Assembly: GCF_006494365.1 (NCBI RefSeq)
Contig: NZ_VHIP01000022.1
Location: forward strand, 1-45,118
Reading direction: 5' to 3'
DNA from: Aestuariibacter sp. GS-14
Lineage (GTDB): Bacteria; Pseudomonadota; Gammaproteobacteria; Enterobacterales; Alteromonadaceae
DNA length: 45,118 nucleotides
The notes beneath the pieces were generated by a model. The model worked only from the letters and a program-made list of their open reading frames with translations, was not told where the DNA came from and did not search any database. Made by a program: the position numbers and the translations under genes. Shown here piece after piece: positions 35,642 to 45,040 of the stretch. Position 1 is the stretch's first letter; each line of letters begins with the position of its first letter.

Positions 35642-37309
35642 ATGTCACAATACGTATACTCTATGCACCGGGTAGGAAAGATTGTTCCGCCCAATCGTCA
35701 GATTTTAAAAAATATTTCACTGAGCTTTTTCCCCGGCGCCAAAATTGGCGTACTAGGCTTAAACGGCGCGGGTAAATCTACCTTGTTGCGCATCATGGCA
35801 GGGGTGGATACCGAAATCGAAGGTGAAGCCAGACCACAACCCGGCATCAATATTGGTTACCTGCCACAGGAGCCTAAGCTGGACGAAAGCAAAGACGTAC
35901 GCGGCAACATAGAAGAAGCCGTTGCCGATGTCGCCCATGCACTGAAGCGCCTGGATGAAGTTTATGCTGCCTACGCTGAGCCGGATGCCGACTTTGATGC
36001 GCTGGCAAAAGAACAAGGTGAGCTTGAAGCCATTATTCAAACCAAAGACGGCCATAACCTGGAAAACGCGTTGGAGCGCGCTGCCGATGCACTGCGTTTA
36101 CCCCCCTGGGATGCGGACGTCAGTAAATTGTCTGGTGGTGAGCGCCGCCGTGTTGCGTTATGCCGTTTGCTGCTTGAAAAGCCCGACATGCTGTTGCTTG
36201 ACGAACCAACTAACCACCTGGATGCGGAATCGGTAGCCTGGCTGGAGCGTTTCCTGCACGACTACGAAGGTACCGTTGTGGCCATCACCCACGACCGTTA
36301 CTTCCTCGACAACGTAGCGGGCTGGATCCTGGAACTTGACCGTGGACACGGTATTCCATGGGAAGGCAACTACTCAAGTTGGCTTGAACAAAAAGACGCG
36401 CGTCTTGAGCAGGAAGAACGCGCAGAAAATGCCCGTCAGAAATCCATTAAACAGGAACTGGAGTGGGTGCGCACTAACCCTAAAGGCCGTCAAGCGAAAA
36501 GCAAAGCGCGTATGGCACGCTTTGAAGAACTGTCCAGCGGTGAATACCAGAAGCGCAACGAAACCAACGAACTGTTTATACCACCAGGCGAACGTTTGGG
36601 CGATAAAGTTATTGAGGTACAACACCTTAAGAAATCCTACGGCGATCGCGTGTTAATTGACGACATGACGTTTACCGTACCTAAAGGCGCGATTGTGGGC
36701 ATTATCGGTCCCAACGGCGCAGGTAAGTCTACCCTGTTCCGTATATTAACCGGCAAAGAACAACCTGACAGTGGTACCGTTACCATTGGCGATACCGTTA
36801 AAATTGCCAGCGTTGAGCAGTTCCGTGATCACATGAATGGCAATAACACCGTATGGCAGGAACTGTCAGACGGGCAGGATATTGTGCGAATTGGCAACTT
36901 TGAGCTGAACAGTCGCGCCTACTGCAGCCGCTTTAACTTCAAAGGCACCGATCAGCAGAAATTCATTAAAGATTTGTCTGGTGGTGAGCGCAACCGGGTT
37001 CACTTAGCGAAATTACTGAAAGCCGGCGGCAACGTACTGCTGCTCGACGAACCCACCAACGATCTTGACGTAGAAACGCTGCGCGCATTGGAAAACGCCC
37101 TGTTGGAATTCCCTGGCTGCGCCATGGTTATCTCGCACGACCGTTGGTTCCTTGACCGCGTAGCAACACATATCCTCGACTACCGCGACGAAGGCAAGAT
37201 CAACTTCTACGAAGGTAACTACACCGATTACGAAGCCTGGTTAAAAGCCAATTTCGGACAGGATGTGGTAGAGCCTCACCGCCTGAAATACAAGCGCATC
37301 AGCAAGTAA
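35642..37309 (+). CDS. ettA: Energy-dependent translational throttle protein EttA (ABC-F)
   Basis: A cytosolic ABC-F ATPase that binds the ribosomal E site and tunes translation to the ADP/ATP ratio. Its length (555) equals that of E. coli EttA. It begins YVYSMHRVGKIVPPNRQ, has the first nucleotide-binding domain with GLNGAGKST and LSGGERRR, the linker between domains (about 240-320), and the second domain with GPNGAGKST and LSGGERNR. The arm insertion in domain 1 typical of EttA is present. In E. coli it is also near serB and radA. RBS AGGA before ATG 35642. Confidence 0.96.
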   Translation: MSQYVYSMHRVGKIVPPNRQILKNISLSFFPGAKIGVLGLNGAGKSTLLRIMAGVDTEIEGEARPQPGINIGYLPQEPKLDESKDVRGNIEEAVADVAHALKRLDEVYAAYAEPDADFDALAKEQGELEAIIQTKDGHNLENALERAADALRLPPWDADVSKLSGGERRRVALCRLLLEKPDMLLLDEPTNHLDAESVAWLERFLHDYEGTVVAITHDRYFLDNVAGWILELDRGHGIPWEGNYSSWLEQKDARLEQEERAENARQKSIKQELEWVRTNPKGRQAKSKARMARFEELSSGEYQKRNETNELFIPPGERLGDKVIEVQHLKKSYGDRVLIDDMTFTVPKGAIVGIIGPNGAGKSTLFRILTGKEQPDSGTVTIGDTVKIASVEQFRDHMNGNNTVWQELSDGQDIVRIGNFELNSRAYCSRFNFKGTDQQKFIKDLSGGERNRVHLAKLLKAGGNVLLLDEPTNDLDVETLRALENALLEFPGCAMVISHDRWFLDRVATHILDYRDEGKINFYEGNYTDYEAWLKANFGQDVVEPHRLKYKRISK

Positions 37310-37327
37310 GTGTGTTGATAGAGTAAC

Positions 37328-37363
37328 AAAGCCCCCGCAACCAGGTTGACGGGGGCTTTTTTT
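37328..37363 (+). terminator. Rho-independent terminator of ettA
   Basis: AAAGCCCCCG (37328-37337) pairs with CGGGGGCTTT (37350-37359); CAAC/GTTG in the loop extends the stem. A run of seven T residues follows. Confidence 0.9.
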
Positions 37364-37517
37364 ATTCAGTGGTAAGCGGCGGAAAACGAAACCAGTGCAT
37401 TGAGTAAATGCGTTTTCAGGCAACAGGTGCACCTTTTGCTAAACTTGCTATTATTATGAGCCAACGACTCACATGAAATTGTGCTGCGTGCCCAATACCC
37501 AAACTCAGAGGTTAGTA

Positions 37518-37931
37518 ATGTCGACAGAAAAGCGTCAGTTTCAACGCCTTGCTATTAATATGAATGGCCTGCTGAACATCGCAGATGATGTGTTTGATGT
37601 ACAGGTTCTGGATTTGTCGTTACAGGGCGTCAGGGTTCGTCTGAACAACGACATGTCGCTGGACATCAGTCACCCCCTCACGTTAACTATTCAACCCAAC
37701 GAAGACAGTCCGGTTATTACGCTATTCGGTCAAATAACGCACGTACAACACGAAGCAGTGAGCACTCCTGCCGCTACCGTACTGGGCATGAAACTCACCC
37801 ATATTCCACTGGATGACTTAAGCGCACTGCGCCGGGTATTGTTACTCAATAGTGGCGAACAGGACATGGATACCCACGAACTGATGATCATGCTCGACAG
37901 AATTGCCGATTCCCTGCCCGGCCACAGTTAA
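37518..37931 (+). CDS. PilZ-domain protein (cyclic-di-GMP receptor candidate)
   Basis: A single PilZ domain of 137 residues with both binding motifs: RQFQR (RxxxR) near the start and DLSLQG (DxSxxG) about 25 residues on. The rest completes the beta-barrel and ends in a helical tail (TLDD-like LSALRRVLLLN ... LMIMLDRIADSL). ATG 37518 has the site AGAGG; an earlier ATG (37473) adds 15 unrelated residues and has no RBS. It is convergent with radA, with only 8 bases between stops. Its output partner is not visible here. Confidence 0.88.
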   Translation: MSTEKRQFQRLAINMNGLLNIADDVFDVQVLDLSLQGVRVRLNNDMSLDISHPLTLTIQPNEDSPVITLFGQITHVQHEAVSTPAATVLGMKLTHIPLDDLSALRRVLLLNSGEQDMDTHELMIMLDRIADSLPGHS

Positions 37932-37939
37932 ACAAAGGG

Positions 37940-39307
37940 TTACTCCAGCGCCTCCAGGGCTTCGCTAAGCTTGGTGACCGGGATCACCTTTAACCCCTCA
38001 ATCGGCTGCTTGGGCGCATTTGCTTTTGGCACAATTGCGCGTTTAAACCCGTGCTTTACCGCCTCACTCAAGCGTTCACTGCCGTTGGGTACCGGACGGA
38101 TTTCACCAGCCAGTCCCACTTCGCCAAACACAATCAGATCGCGTGGCAAAGTGCGATTTCGGAAACTGGATATCATCGCCACTAACAAGGCTAAATCGGC
38201 GGCCGTTTCCCCTACCTTGACGCCACCCACTACGTTAACAAAGACATCCTGGTCGTTCATTTGCACGTTGCCATGACGGTGCATTACCGCCAATAGCATG
38301 GCAAGACGATTTTGCTCCAGCCCTACGGCAACGCGACGAGGATTGTTCAGTGGCGAATAGTCCACCAATGCTTGTATTTCTACCAATAACGGGCGGGTGC
38401 CTTCCCAAATCACCATTACCACTGAACCCGGTGCCTGATTTTCGTTGCGGTTAAGAAAGATAGCCGATGGATTACCCACTTCTTTAATGCCTTTTTCTGT
38501 CATGCCGAACACGCCGAGTTCGTTCACCGCACCGAAGCGGTTTTTATGGCTGCGCAAGGTACGAAAACGTCCGTCGCTTTCGCCTTCCAGCATCATTGAA
38601 CAATCTATGCAGTGCTCCAGTACTTTGGGGCCTGCCAAACTGCCGTCTTTGGTAACGTGTCCTACCAGGAACATGGCAATGTGATTCTGCTTGGCAAACC
38701 GGGTTAAATACGCAGCGCTTTCGCGTACCTGCGACACGCTGCCCGGCGCCGACTGCACATCACTCACATGCATAACCTGAATGGAATCGATTACCATAAT
38801 TTGTGGCTTTTGCTTCAGCGCAAGATCGCAAATCAGTTCAACGTTAGTCTCTGCCAGCATCATAAGCTTGTCATCGGGCAAGCCTAAACGCTTGGCCCGC
38901 ATAGCCACCTGTTGCAGCGACTCCTCTCCGGTGACATACAATGCAGATTTGCTGGCAGCCTGTTTGCACATAACCTGCAGCAATAGGGTACTTTTACCGG
39001 CGCCAGGAGAGCCGCCAATTAATATTGCTGACCCCGGTACAATGCCGCCACCAAGCACCCGGTCGAGTTCTTTAAAACCGGAGCTAAAACGCGGCAGATC
39101 TTCCACGTTAATGTCGCTTAACACCTGAACCTGACTGGTAGTCTGCCCGGCGTACCCAGCAAAGTTTCCCCGGGCAACGGTTTTGGCCGGACTCACCACA
39201 AATTCTGAGATCGTATTCCATGCTTTGCACTCGGTGCACTGCCCTTGCCAGCGGGGGAATTCAGCGCCACAGTCGGAGCAAACAAAGGCTGTTTTTCTTT
39301 TAGCCAT
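37940..39307 (-). CDS. radA: DNA repair protein RadA
   Basis: RecA-like branch-migration ATPase of recombinational repair. The N-terminal zinc finger has C10, C13, C24 and C27; Walker A GGSPGAGKST lies at 98-107; the RadA-specific KNRFG motif follows in the core; the C-terminal Lon-protease-like domain (about 275-455) ends the protein (DLIVFGEVGLAGEIRPV). The length of 455 residues is typical (E. coli 460). It sits between two PilZ genes; serB, its usual neighbour, is a gene further on. Confidence 0.96.
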   Translation of the reverse strand: MAKRKTAFVCSDCGAEFPRWQGQCTECKAWNTISEFVVSPAKTVARGNFAGYAGQTTSQVQVLSDINVEDLPRFSSGFKELDRVLGGGIVPGSAILIGGSPGAGKSTLLLQVMCKQAASKSALYVTGEESLQQVAMRAKRLGLPDDKLMMLAETNVELICDLALKQKPQIMVIDSIQVMHVSDVQSAPGSVSQVRESAAYLTRFAKQNHIAMFLVGHVTKDGSLAGPKVLEHCIDCSMMLEGESDGRFRTLRSHKNRFGAVNELGVFGMTEKGIKEVGNPSAIFLNRNENQAPGSVVMVIWEGTRPLLVEIQALVDYSPLNNPRRVAVGLEQNRLAMLLAVMHRHGNVQMNDQDVFVNVVGGVKVGETAADLALLVAMISSFRNRTLPRDLIVFGEVGLAGEIRPVPNGSERLSEAVKHGFKRAIVPKANAPKQPIEGLKVIPVTKLSEALEALE

Positions 39308-39493
39308 AAAATTGGTTGGTTTCCTATAGGATACGTATTAATCTGGGAAAACGAATACAAACATTGAGTGTCGGGTGCAAAGGGAAAGCGCACTGCGTAT
39401 TCCCTTTGCTTTCCTGTTAATCAATATCAAGCGCTTGCCGATATAAACGGTAATATAACAAAAACCATCAGGGTGCACAGCAAGACCAAGGAT

Positions 39494-42016
39494 ATGAATC
39501 AGGATTTATCTCAGTATGCAGCGGTAATAGAGCAGCTAAAACCCATGGTGAAGGAACCTGAATTTAATCAGGTTCTGCAGCAAATTGCCTCTCACATTCC
39601 AAAAGAAAAACGCTTCCTGATTAAAATGGAGGTGAAACGCCTCGCCCGACCGTGCCTGCGTGCAATTGATTTGCGTGGGCAGGTTGATGGTCAGTGTAAA
39701 CTGTACGAATTCGATAGCATTAAACACTATCTGGACGATGTTGCCATAGAGGTGTTTGAACAGCAGGTTCGCATTTTTGGATTGTATTGCTTTGGTGTGT
39801 ACGAAGCAGTAATGGCTACCGAAAACAATTTTCGTGTGATCCGAGAAAAGGCCGAAGCCCGCAACGAAAAAGAGCAGGACGTCGCCGAAAAGCCGAAAAA
39901 CAGCCTGAGTCAGTTTGATGTAATCAACATTGGCTTGCTCGACTACGCCAAGCGCAACGAAGAGCGCATGAACTTCGCGGTGGCACTGGAAATATTTACT
40001 GAGACAAACAACAGTTTACGCGCCACGAGCGTGGATATTTCCTCCAATGGATTAAAAATCAAACTCTCCAAAGAACAACTGTTTAAACCAGGCGAAAAAA
40101 TAGGTGTGTATTTCAGGGGGCTTGAAACCGAATACTCGCTGGATAAAAAGCAGGCCATTAAATATCAGGTTGTGAGTATTACACGAAGACCCGACCATCA
40201 GTTTTTGCAAATGAAGCGCCTGGCCGACGCCCCTAATCCGTCATTTGATCAATTCATTGATAAATTTATACACGGCAACAAGCGTCGCTACAAAGTGAAC
40301 ATGGACAACACCGTAGACGCCATTATCAACAAATCCTGCGAACAGTACTTTTCGCCCAGTTGCCCTACCCTGCCTGTTTTTATTGATGTGAATGATGGCA
40401 GAGCGCTGCCCCGTTTCGCCATGGCAAATGAACTTAACAGGCATATTCTTAGCTATTGGAATGACGAAGAAGACGAACTCAGACTGGGTTATTTGCTTAA
40501 TCAGGAACGCATTCAATACCTGATGGAAAGTAAAGACGAGATCCCCACGTTGTTCATTTACTGTTTCAACCATATTCAGAATGGCAGGGTGTATTTCTAT
40601 TCCGCCAGTCATATCGATTTAGCCCGGCACGAACGGCTCCACAATTTATTTATGGGTTTTGGTGCCCGCAAAGTGAGCTGGCGGGTATTCAAAATCAGCT
40701 TAAGCGGTATGTCTCCCAAACAGGCTTATGCGCCGTTATCCCTGCCCGACGATGTGGGCACCAAAGTGAAGCGACAAAACGCCTTACCCGCTCCGCGGCT
40801 TATGGCAAAACTGAAAAACCTCGCGCATATAGTGCAGGTAAGTGACATCACGTCCGATGCAGAACAATTACTGTTCAGCCAGATTAAAATTGATCGCAGT
40901 GAGTTAAAAGCGTTAAAACTGTTTGGGCATGCACGTAATCGCCCGCCTTTTCCGGTTAAAGCATTCCGTTATAAATTTCATGAGCAGCGCCTGGAAACCC
41001 GCTATTTACTCAGAACGACCGTCAATGTTCATGCACGGGGTCAAACCATCAATGGCGTAAGTGAAGATATCTCCATTAACGGCCTGCGCATTGAAATTGA
41101 AGGTGAATACCACGGCGACATTAACATGCGCGTGGTGTTGGCGTTCCCCAAATTACAGGAACTCACCAATAAATTCGACGTATCCAACTTGCAATACCGG
41201 GTAGTTCACGTTAGCGGTGATAAAAACATTCTTCATTTACGCACGATTGCAGGAGAAGAGGGTCTGTCGGCCCGCACCTTCTTTGCCGAATTAATTAAGA
41301 GCAATAAATCGTCACTTAAAACGTACCCGGATGAAGAGGAAATACCCGGCATCGGGCACGCATTGCGTTGCATTAATGCGAAAAACCCCGCGACTCTGGC
41401 ATTTGTATTAACCAAGACCGGCGGACGATACCATCCACAAGTAGGCGTGCTGGGCGATATCAGTCCAAGGCTACGCAATTTGTGCGGGCATTTTGCAGAA
41501 CAAAACAAACTCAATCTGGAAGTGTTCTTCCGCGATCGACATCTTGATGCGCCTTTTATACAACAAGCCATAAAGCAGGTTAAAACTGAACATCAGCCAG
41601 TGATTCGTGAACTGTTTGTAGCGTTTAAACCCGCCGAAAAAGATCCCCGTGCAGCCATTGATGCCCGTTACGAGCATCGCTTCAGTTCGCACGACGCCCA
41701 AAAGCAGTTTATTTCCGATACTCTGAAGGAGGGCCAGTTTATTGCCATGTCGGTATCTGTAACTACCACAGGCAAACCCGACCTTGAAATGTTGCAATCG
41801 GAAATCAACTACATAGGTGTATATGCGATTCACCGAGCGAAGGAGCTGGAAGAACGGTTATGGAGTATCGGGGCGTGTGTGCATGCTGTTGATATTACCG
41901 ATCAGGTTTTGTTGCGCTTTGGCTTTGATCTCAAGGTCATTGAAGAAAATTATCAAACGCCCAGCCAGCACGCCATTGAGCCTAACGGCATCAAAGCACT
42001 GTTAAAAAGCGGATAA
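39494..42016 (+). CDS. Large protein with two PilZ domains
   Basis: A soluble protein of 840 residues with two complete PilZ signatures: RNEER (154-158) with DISSNG (181-186), and RLETR (499-503) with DISING (525-530). No enzyme domain is recognisable in the regions before, between (about 250-490) or after them; the C-terminal ~180 residues resemble a third, degenerate copy of the same layout without the motifs. Such large PilZ proteins recur in Alteromonas/Shewanella relatives; the role is unknown, cyclic-di-GMP binding is likely. ATG 39494 (AAGGA upstream) is preferred over an earlier GTG at 39368 that overlaps the radA promoter region. Confidence 0.8.
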   Translation: MNQDLSQYAAVIEQLKPMVKEPEFNQVLQQIASHIPKEKRFLIKMEVKRLARPCLRAIDLRGQVDGQCKLYEFDSIKHYLDDVAIEVFEQQVRIFGLYCFGVYEAVMATENNFRVIREKAEARNEKEQDVAEKPKNSLSQFDVINIGLLDYAKRNEERMNFAVALEIFTETNNSLRATSVDISSNGLKIKLSKEQLFKPGEKIGVYFRGLETEYSLDKKQAIKYQVVSITRRPDHQFLQMKRLADAPNPSFDQFIDKFIHGNKRRYKVNMDNTVDAIINKSCEQYFSPSCPTLPVFIDVNDGRALPRFAMANELNRHILSYWNDEEDELRLGYLLNQERIQYLMESKDEIPTLFIYCFNHIQNGRVYFYSASHIDLARHERLHNLFMGFGARKVSWRVFKISLSGMSPKQAYAPLSLPDDVGTKVKRQNALPAPRLMAKLKNLAHIVQVSDITSDAEQLLFSQIKIDRSELKALKLFGHARNRPPFPVKAFRYKFHEQRLETRYLLRTTVNVHARGQTINGVSEDISINGLRIEIEGEYHGDINMRVVLAFPKLQELTNKFDVSNLQYRVVHVSGDKNILHLRTIAGEEGLSARTFFAELIKSNKSSLKTYPDEEEIPGIGHALRCINAKNPATLAFVLTKTGGRYHPQVGVLGDISPRLRNLCGHFAEQNKLNLEVFFRDRHLDAPFIQQAIKQVKTEHQPVIRELFVAFKPAEKDPRAAIDARYEHRFSSHDAQKQFISDTLKEGQFIAMSVSVTTTGKPDLEMLQSEINYIGVYAIHRAKELEERLWSIGACVHAVDITDQVLLRFGFDLKVIEENYQTPSQHAIEPNGIKALLKSG

Positions 42017-42026
42017 GCACTCAAAC

Positions 42027-42060
42027 AAAAAAGCCAGCACATTGATAATGTACTGGCTTT
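42027..42060 (-). terminator. Rho-independent terminator of serB (weakly bidirectional)
   Basis: AAAGCCAG-C-ACATT (42030-42043) pairs with AATGT-A-CTGGCTTT (42047-42060), with one mismatch. The A run at 42027-42032 gives T residues on the minus strand, so it fits serB; the plus-strand exit is not T-rich. Confidence 0.8.
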
Positions 42061-42082
42061 ACTCTATCAGGGCAGTGAAGGT

Positions 42083-43099
42083 TTACACACTGAGGTACGC
42101 CAGCATGGCATCTAACCCAGAATAGCGAATGGCCGCATCAGCCTGCGCATTCACAATGGGCTTGGCTTCAAATGCAACGCCAAGCGCGGCAACTTCCATC
42201 ATTTTAAGATCGTTAGCCCCATCTCCCATTGCGACAGTTTGATGCATGGGAATGCCCCACCGTTCCGCAAGTTCTTTTACCGTGACCGCTTTTACATCGG
42301 CATCGACGATATCGCCAATCACAGTACCCGTAAGCACGCCATCCTCTTCAGCCAGTACATTAGCCCGGCTGGCATCCAGTCCCAATCGCTGTTCAAGATA
42401 GCCGGCAAAATACGTAAATCCACCAGACGCTATTGCCACTTTCCAACCATTTGCTTTGAGTACATCCAGCAATCGGGCTAATCCAGGCATTAGTGGAATG
42501 CTGTTGCGGATTTGTTCGAGTTGACTTACCCGCACACCATGTAAACAGGCCACACGCGAAATCAGACTGTCTTTAAACGCCAGTTCTCCACGCATGGCCC
42601 GTTCCGTAACGGCGGCGACTTTCTCTCCTAGTCCTGCCAGCTTGGCAATTTCGTCGATGCACTCAATTTGAATTACCGTGGAATCCATGTCCATTACCAA
42701 TAACCCCGGCTCAGACAGCTTTGGGGTATGTTCCAGTAGTGCGATCTCACAATGATGCTGTTCTGCTGTTTTGGCTATCACGGCCTTTACCAGATCGTCA
42801 TCGTCGCAGCTGTGCTGAACAGCAGCCACTACCACGGTATGATTGAGCAGCGCATCAAACGGATGCAGTGAGAAACTGTGTATACTCAGCGCGGCTGACA
42901 GGTTTTGCTGAATATCAGCAATCTGCTGCAGGGTGAGCGCCTGACTCTGGATCACTAAACGCGCATCGGTACTGCGGCCCTGGACCTGTTGTAATTGTGC
43001 GCAGGATTGATCCCAACTAAGATTCTGATACTCTGCTAACACAGAACGAAGGAAAGCTGCACTGTTGAGTACTGGCTCAGCAATAACGTGTGGTTGCAA
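42083..43099 (-). CDS. serB: Phosphoserine phosphatase
   Basis: HAD-superfamily enzyme making L-serine from phosphoserine. The catalytic motif DMDST lies at 137-141 (nucleophile D137, acid D139), followed by IECIDEIAKLAG; the SGGFTYFAGYLEQRLG and GDGANDLKMM motifs complete the active site. The N-terminal ~110 residues form an ACT-like region as in E. coli SerB. It starts with TTG (43099), with AGGA about 9 bases upstream and no better ATG or GTG before the conserved part. Divergent from a YtjB-like gene, as in E. coli. Confidence 0.94.
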   Translation of the reverse strand: MQPHVIAEPVLNSAAFLRSVLAEYQNLSWDQSCAQLQQVQGRSTDARLVIQSQALTLQQIADIQQNLSAALSIHSFSLHPFDALLNHTVVVAAVQHSCDDDDLVKAVIAKTAEQHHCEIALLEHTPKLSEPGLLVMDMDSTVIQIECIDEIAKLAGLGEKVAAVTERAMRGELAFKDSLISRVACLHGVRVSQLEQIRNSIPLMPGLARLLDVLKANGWKVAIASGGFTYFAGYLEQRLGLDASRANVLAEEDGVLTGTVIGDIVDADVKAVTVKELAERWGIPMHQTVAMGDGANDLKMMEVAALGVAFEAKPIVNAQADAAIRYSGLDAMLAYLSV

Positions 43100-43203
43100 A
43101 ATGGCGGGTCCTGTATGACTGACAACAAAAATTGCACAATCCTAACGGATAAGGGCCGCAGGGGAAATCCTTCCACTCCATTAATTTCAGTGTTTTTCGC
43201 TAT

Positions 43204-43629
43204 ATGACATACATAAAAAGGTCTTTTCGAGCGATGACGAAACTGTCTCGTCGCTCCTGGCTAGCAGGGATTGCCGTATTGCTGGTTGGTTTTATTTTCA
43301 GCATGGCAGTAATAAAGCCGACGTCACCCGCATCGCAAACCGAAACGCTCTCTCAGCATTACGCTGCGCTGCTCTCCCGCGATGTTGCTGCTAAGCAAGC
43401 TGATAATATCAGCCATATTCTGGCGATTTTATTGCTCGATGAATCTGTGGTATCGGCCAGTGTATTTACCCCTGAAGGTGAGAGACTTGCATATAGTGGC
43501 AGTATTGACACAACCGCAGAAATGGTAAGGCAAGAGCCGGACTTGCTGTCGGTATTCAGGCCCATTACCTATAGCAATAACACCGTTGGCTATTTGTCGG
43601 TTGTTTATCGCCCGAAGAGTTCGCAATAA
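43204..43629 (+). CDS. AhpA/YtjB-like membrane protein, short form
   Basis: A 141-residue protein with one N-terminal membrane helix (about 18-38, LAGIAVLLVGFIFSMAVI) and a periplasmic domain with ILLLDESVVSASVFTPEGERLAYSG and FRPITYSNNTVGYLSVVYR, as in the YtjB/SMP family beside serB. E. coli YtjB has about 214 residues and a second helix near the end; this one stops after the periplasmic domain. A second possible start is ATG 43234. Its last 25 bases overlap the convergent tatD-family gene. Function unknown. Confidence 0.78.
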   Translation: MTYIKRSFRAMTKLSRRSWLAGIAVLLVGFIFSMAVIKPTSPASQTETLSQHYAALLSRDVAAKQADNISHILAILLLDESVVSASVFTPEGERLAYSGSIDTTAEMVRQEPDLLSVFRPITYSNNTVGYLSVVYRPKSSQ

Positions 43630-44366
43630 TTCGCAGTGGTGACACTGTCGATATGGTCTGGGCTGGTGCGTTTTAAGTCAGCCAGCGCATGACACACATC
43701 GGTAAGATAAACGGGTGAGTTTCGCTGCCCCTGTCTGCCTTGCATGGGCATATCCGGCGCATCTGTCTCAAGCAAAAGCGCGCTAAGTGGTAACTGTGCT
43801 ATTGTCTGTCGCGTTTTTTGAGCGCGAGGGTAAGTGATTGTGCCCCCTACTCCAATTTTAAATCCGAGGGCAATATAAGCATTTGCTGCTTCCACACTAC
43901 CGGAAAACGCATGCACCACCCCTCCGTGCTGAAAACGGCATCGTTTTAATGATTCAATCAACAGGTGATGGGACTTTCGATGGTGCAGCACCACCGGTAA
44001 TGCGTATTTGCTTGCCAGATTCAGTTGCGATTCAAAAGTGTAGATCTGATGATCAACAGGCGTATTCAGGCTGGCATCAATGCCAATTTCACCCACTGCC
44101 ACCAACGCAGCCGGACGATGACTGAGTAGTTCATCAAGCTGTTGCAGGTTAGCGTCGGGGACGTCGCGAAGAAAATAAGGATGGAGCCCAAAAGCCAGGT
44201 CCAGCCGGGGTTCTGCCTGAGCCATTGTAACTTGCTGAGCCCAGCCAGCAGACGTTGTCCCGGGCACCAAAAACCGCGAAACGCCCTTGTCAATAGATTG
44301 CTGAACAACCTGCTGCCAATCTTCAGAGAATGTAGCGAGGTCCAGATGACAATGAGAATCTATCAT
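43605..44366 (-). CDS. TatD-family metal-dependent hydrolase, YjjV-like
   Basis: A 253-residue TIM-barrel hydrolase. Metal ligands: HCH (H5, H7), VGEIGID (Glu), LHHRKSH, VVHAFSG and LETDAPDMP. The KIGVGGTITYPRAQKTR and LETDAPDMPMQG stretches are closer to E. coli YjjV than to TatD or YcfH, and yjjV lies in the same serB/radA/ettA region of E. coli. The substrate is probably nucleic acid or a nucleotide derivative, by family. It is 21 bases downstream of pdxH on the same strand. Confidence 0.88.
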   Translation of the reverse strand: MIDSHCHLDLATFSEDWQQVVQQSIDKGVSRFLVPGTTSAGWAQQVTMAQAEPRLDLAFGLHPYFLRDVPDANLQQLDELLSHRPAALVAVGEIGIDASLNTPVDHQIYTFESQLNLASKYALPVVLHHRKSHHLLIESLKRCRFQHGGVVHAFSGSVEAANAYIALGFKIGVGGTITYPRAQKTRQTIAQLPLSALLLETDAPDMPMQGRQGQRNSPVYLTDVCHALADLKRTSPDHIDSVTTANYCELFGR

Positions 44367-44387
44367 CGCCAGTCTATCTCACAGACG

Positions 44388-45026
44388 CTAGGGCATGAGT
44401 CGTTGGGTGGACCAGCCGGATTGTTCATTAAAGCGATATTCAAACCTGTCATGCAGGCGATGTTCGCCGCCTTGCCAGAATTCGATCTGCGCAGGTTTCA
44501 CTTTAAAGCCGCCCCAAAAATCCGGTAACGGGATATCTTTGTTAGCAAACTTGTCTTTCATTTGCTTAAACTGGGTCATTAACAATTCCCGGCTGGAAAT
44601 AGGCTGACTCTGTTGCGACGCCCAAGCCGCCAATTGGGAATCTTTGGGACGCGACAGGAAGTATTTGGCATTTTGTGCCACGGAAAGCTTTTCGGCCACG
44701 CCACAAATACGCACTTGCCGTTCCATAAAAAACCACGGGAAGTGCAGCGAAATTTTCGGGTTAACAGCCAGCTCTTTGGCTTTGCGGCTGCCCAGATTGG
44801 TGTAAAACACAAAGCCATCGTGATCGTAATCTTTCAACAGCACAATGCGCTGCGAGGGCTGTCCACTGGCATCAACCGTAGCCACTGTCATGGCGGTGGG
44901 ATCAGGAATTTTGGCATCAATGGCTTCACCCAGCCATTGCTTAAACAGATCAATAGGATGTTCGGTCAATGCCTCTTCGGTAAGCCGCCCCATCGTGTAC
45001 TGACGTCGCATATCGGCAATTGACAT
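44388..45026 (-). CDS. pdxH: Pyridoxine/pyridoxamine 5'-phosphate oxidase
   Basis: FMN enzyme that makes pyridoxal 5'-phosphate, the coenzyme used by GlyA here. Recognised from IADMRRQYTMGRLTEEAL, AMTVATVDASGQPSQRIVLLKDYDHDGFVFYTN, FPWFFMERQVRICG and the C-terminal FEFWQGGEHRLHDRFEYR region (IEFWQGGEHRLHDR). At 212 residues it is full length (E. coli 218). A strong site (AAAGGAGAAG) precedes the ATG at 45026. Confidence 0.96.
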   Translation of the reverse strand: MSIADMRRQYTMGRLTEEALTEHPIDLFKQWLGEAIDAKIPDPTAMTVATVDASGQPSQRIVLLKDYDHDGFVFYTNLGSRKAKELAVNPKISLHFPWFFMERQVRICGVAEKLSVAQNAKYFLSRPKDSQLAAWASQQSQPISSRELLMTQFKQMKDKFANKDIPLPDFWGGFKVKPAQIEFWQGGEHRLHDRFEYRFNEQSGWSTQRLMP

Positions 45027-45040
45027 GGTCTTCTCCTTTA

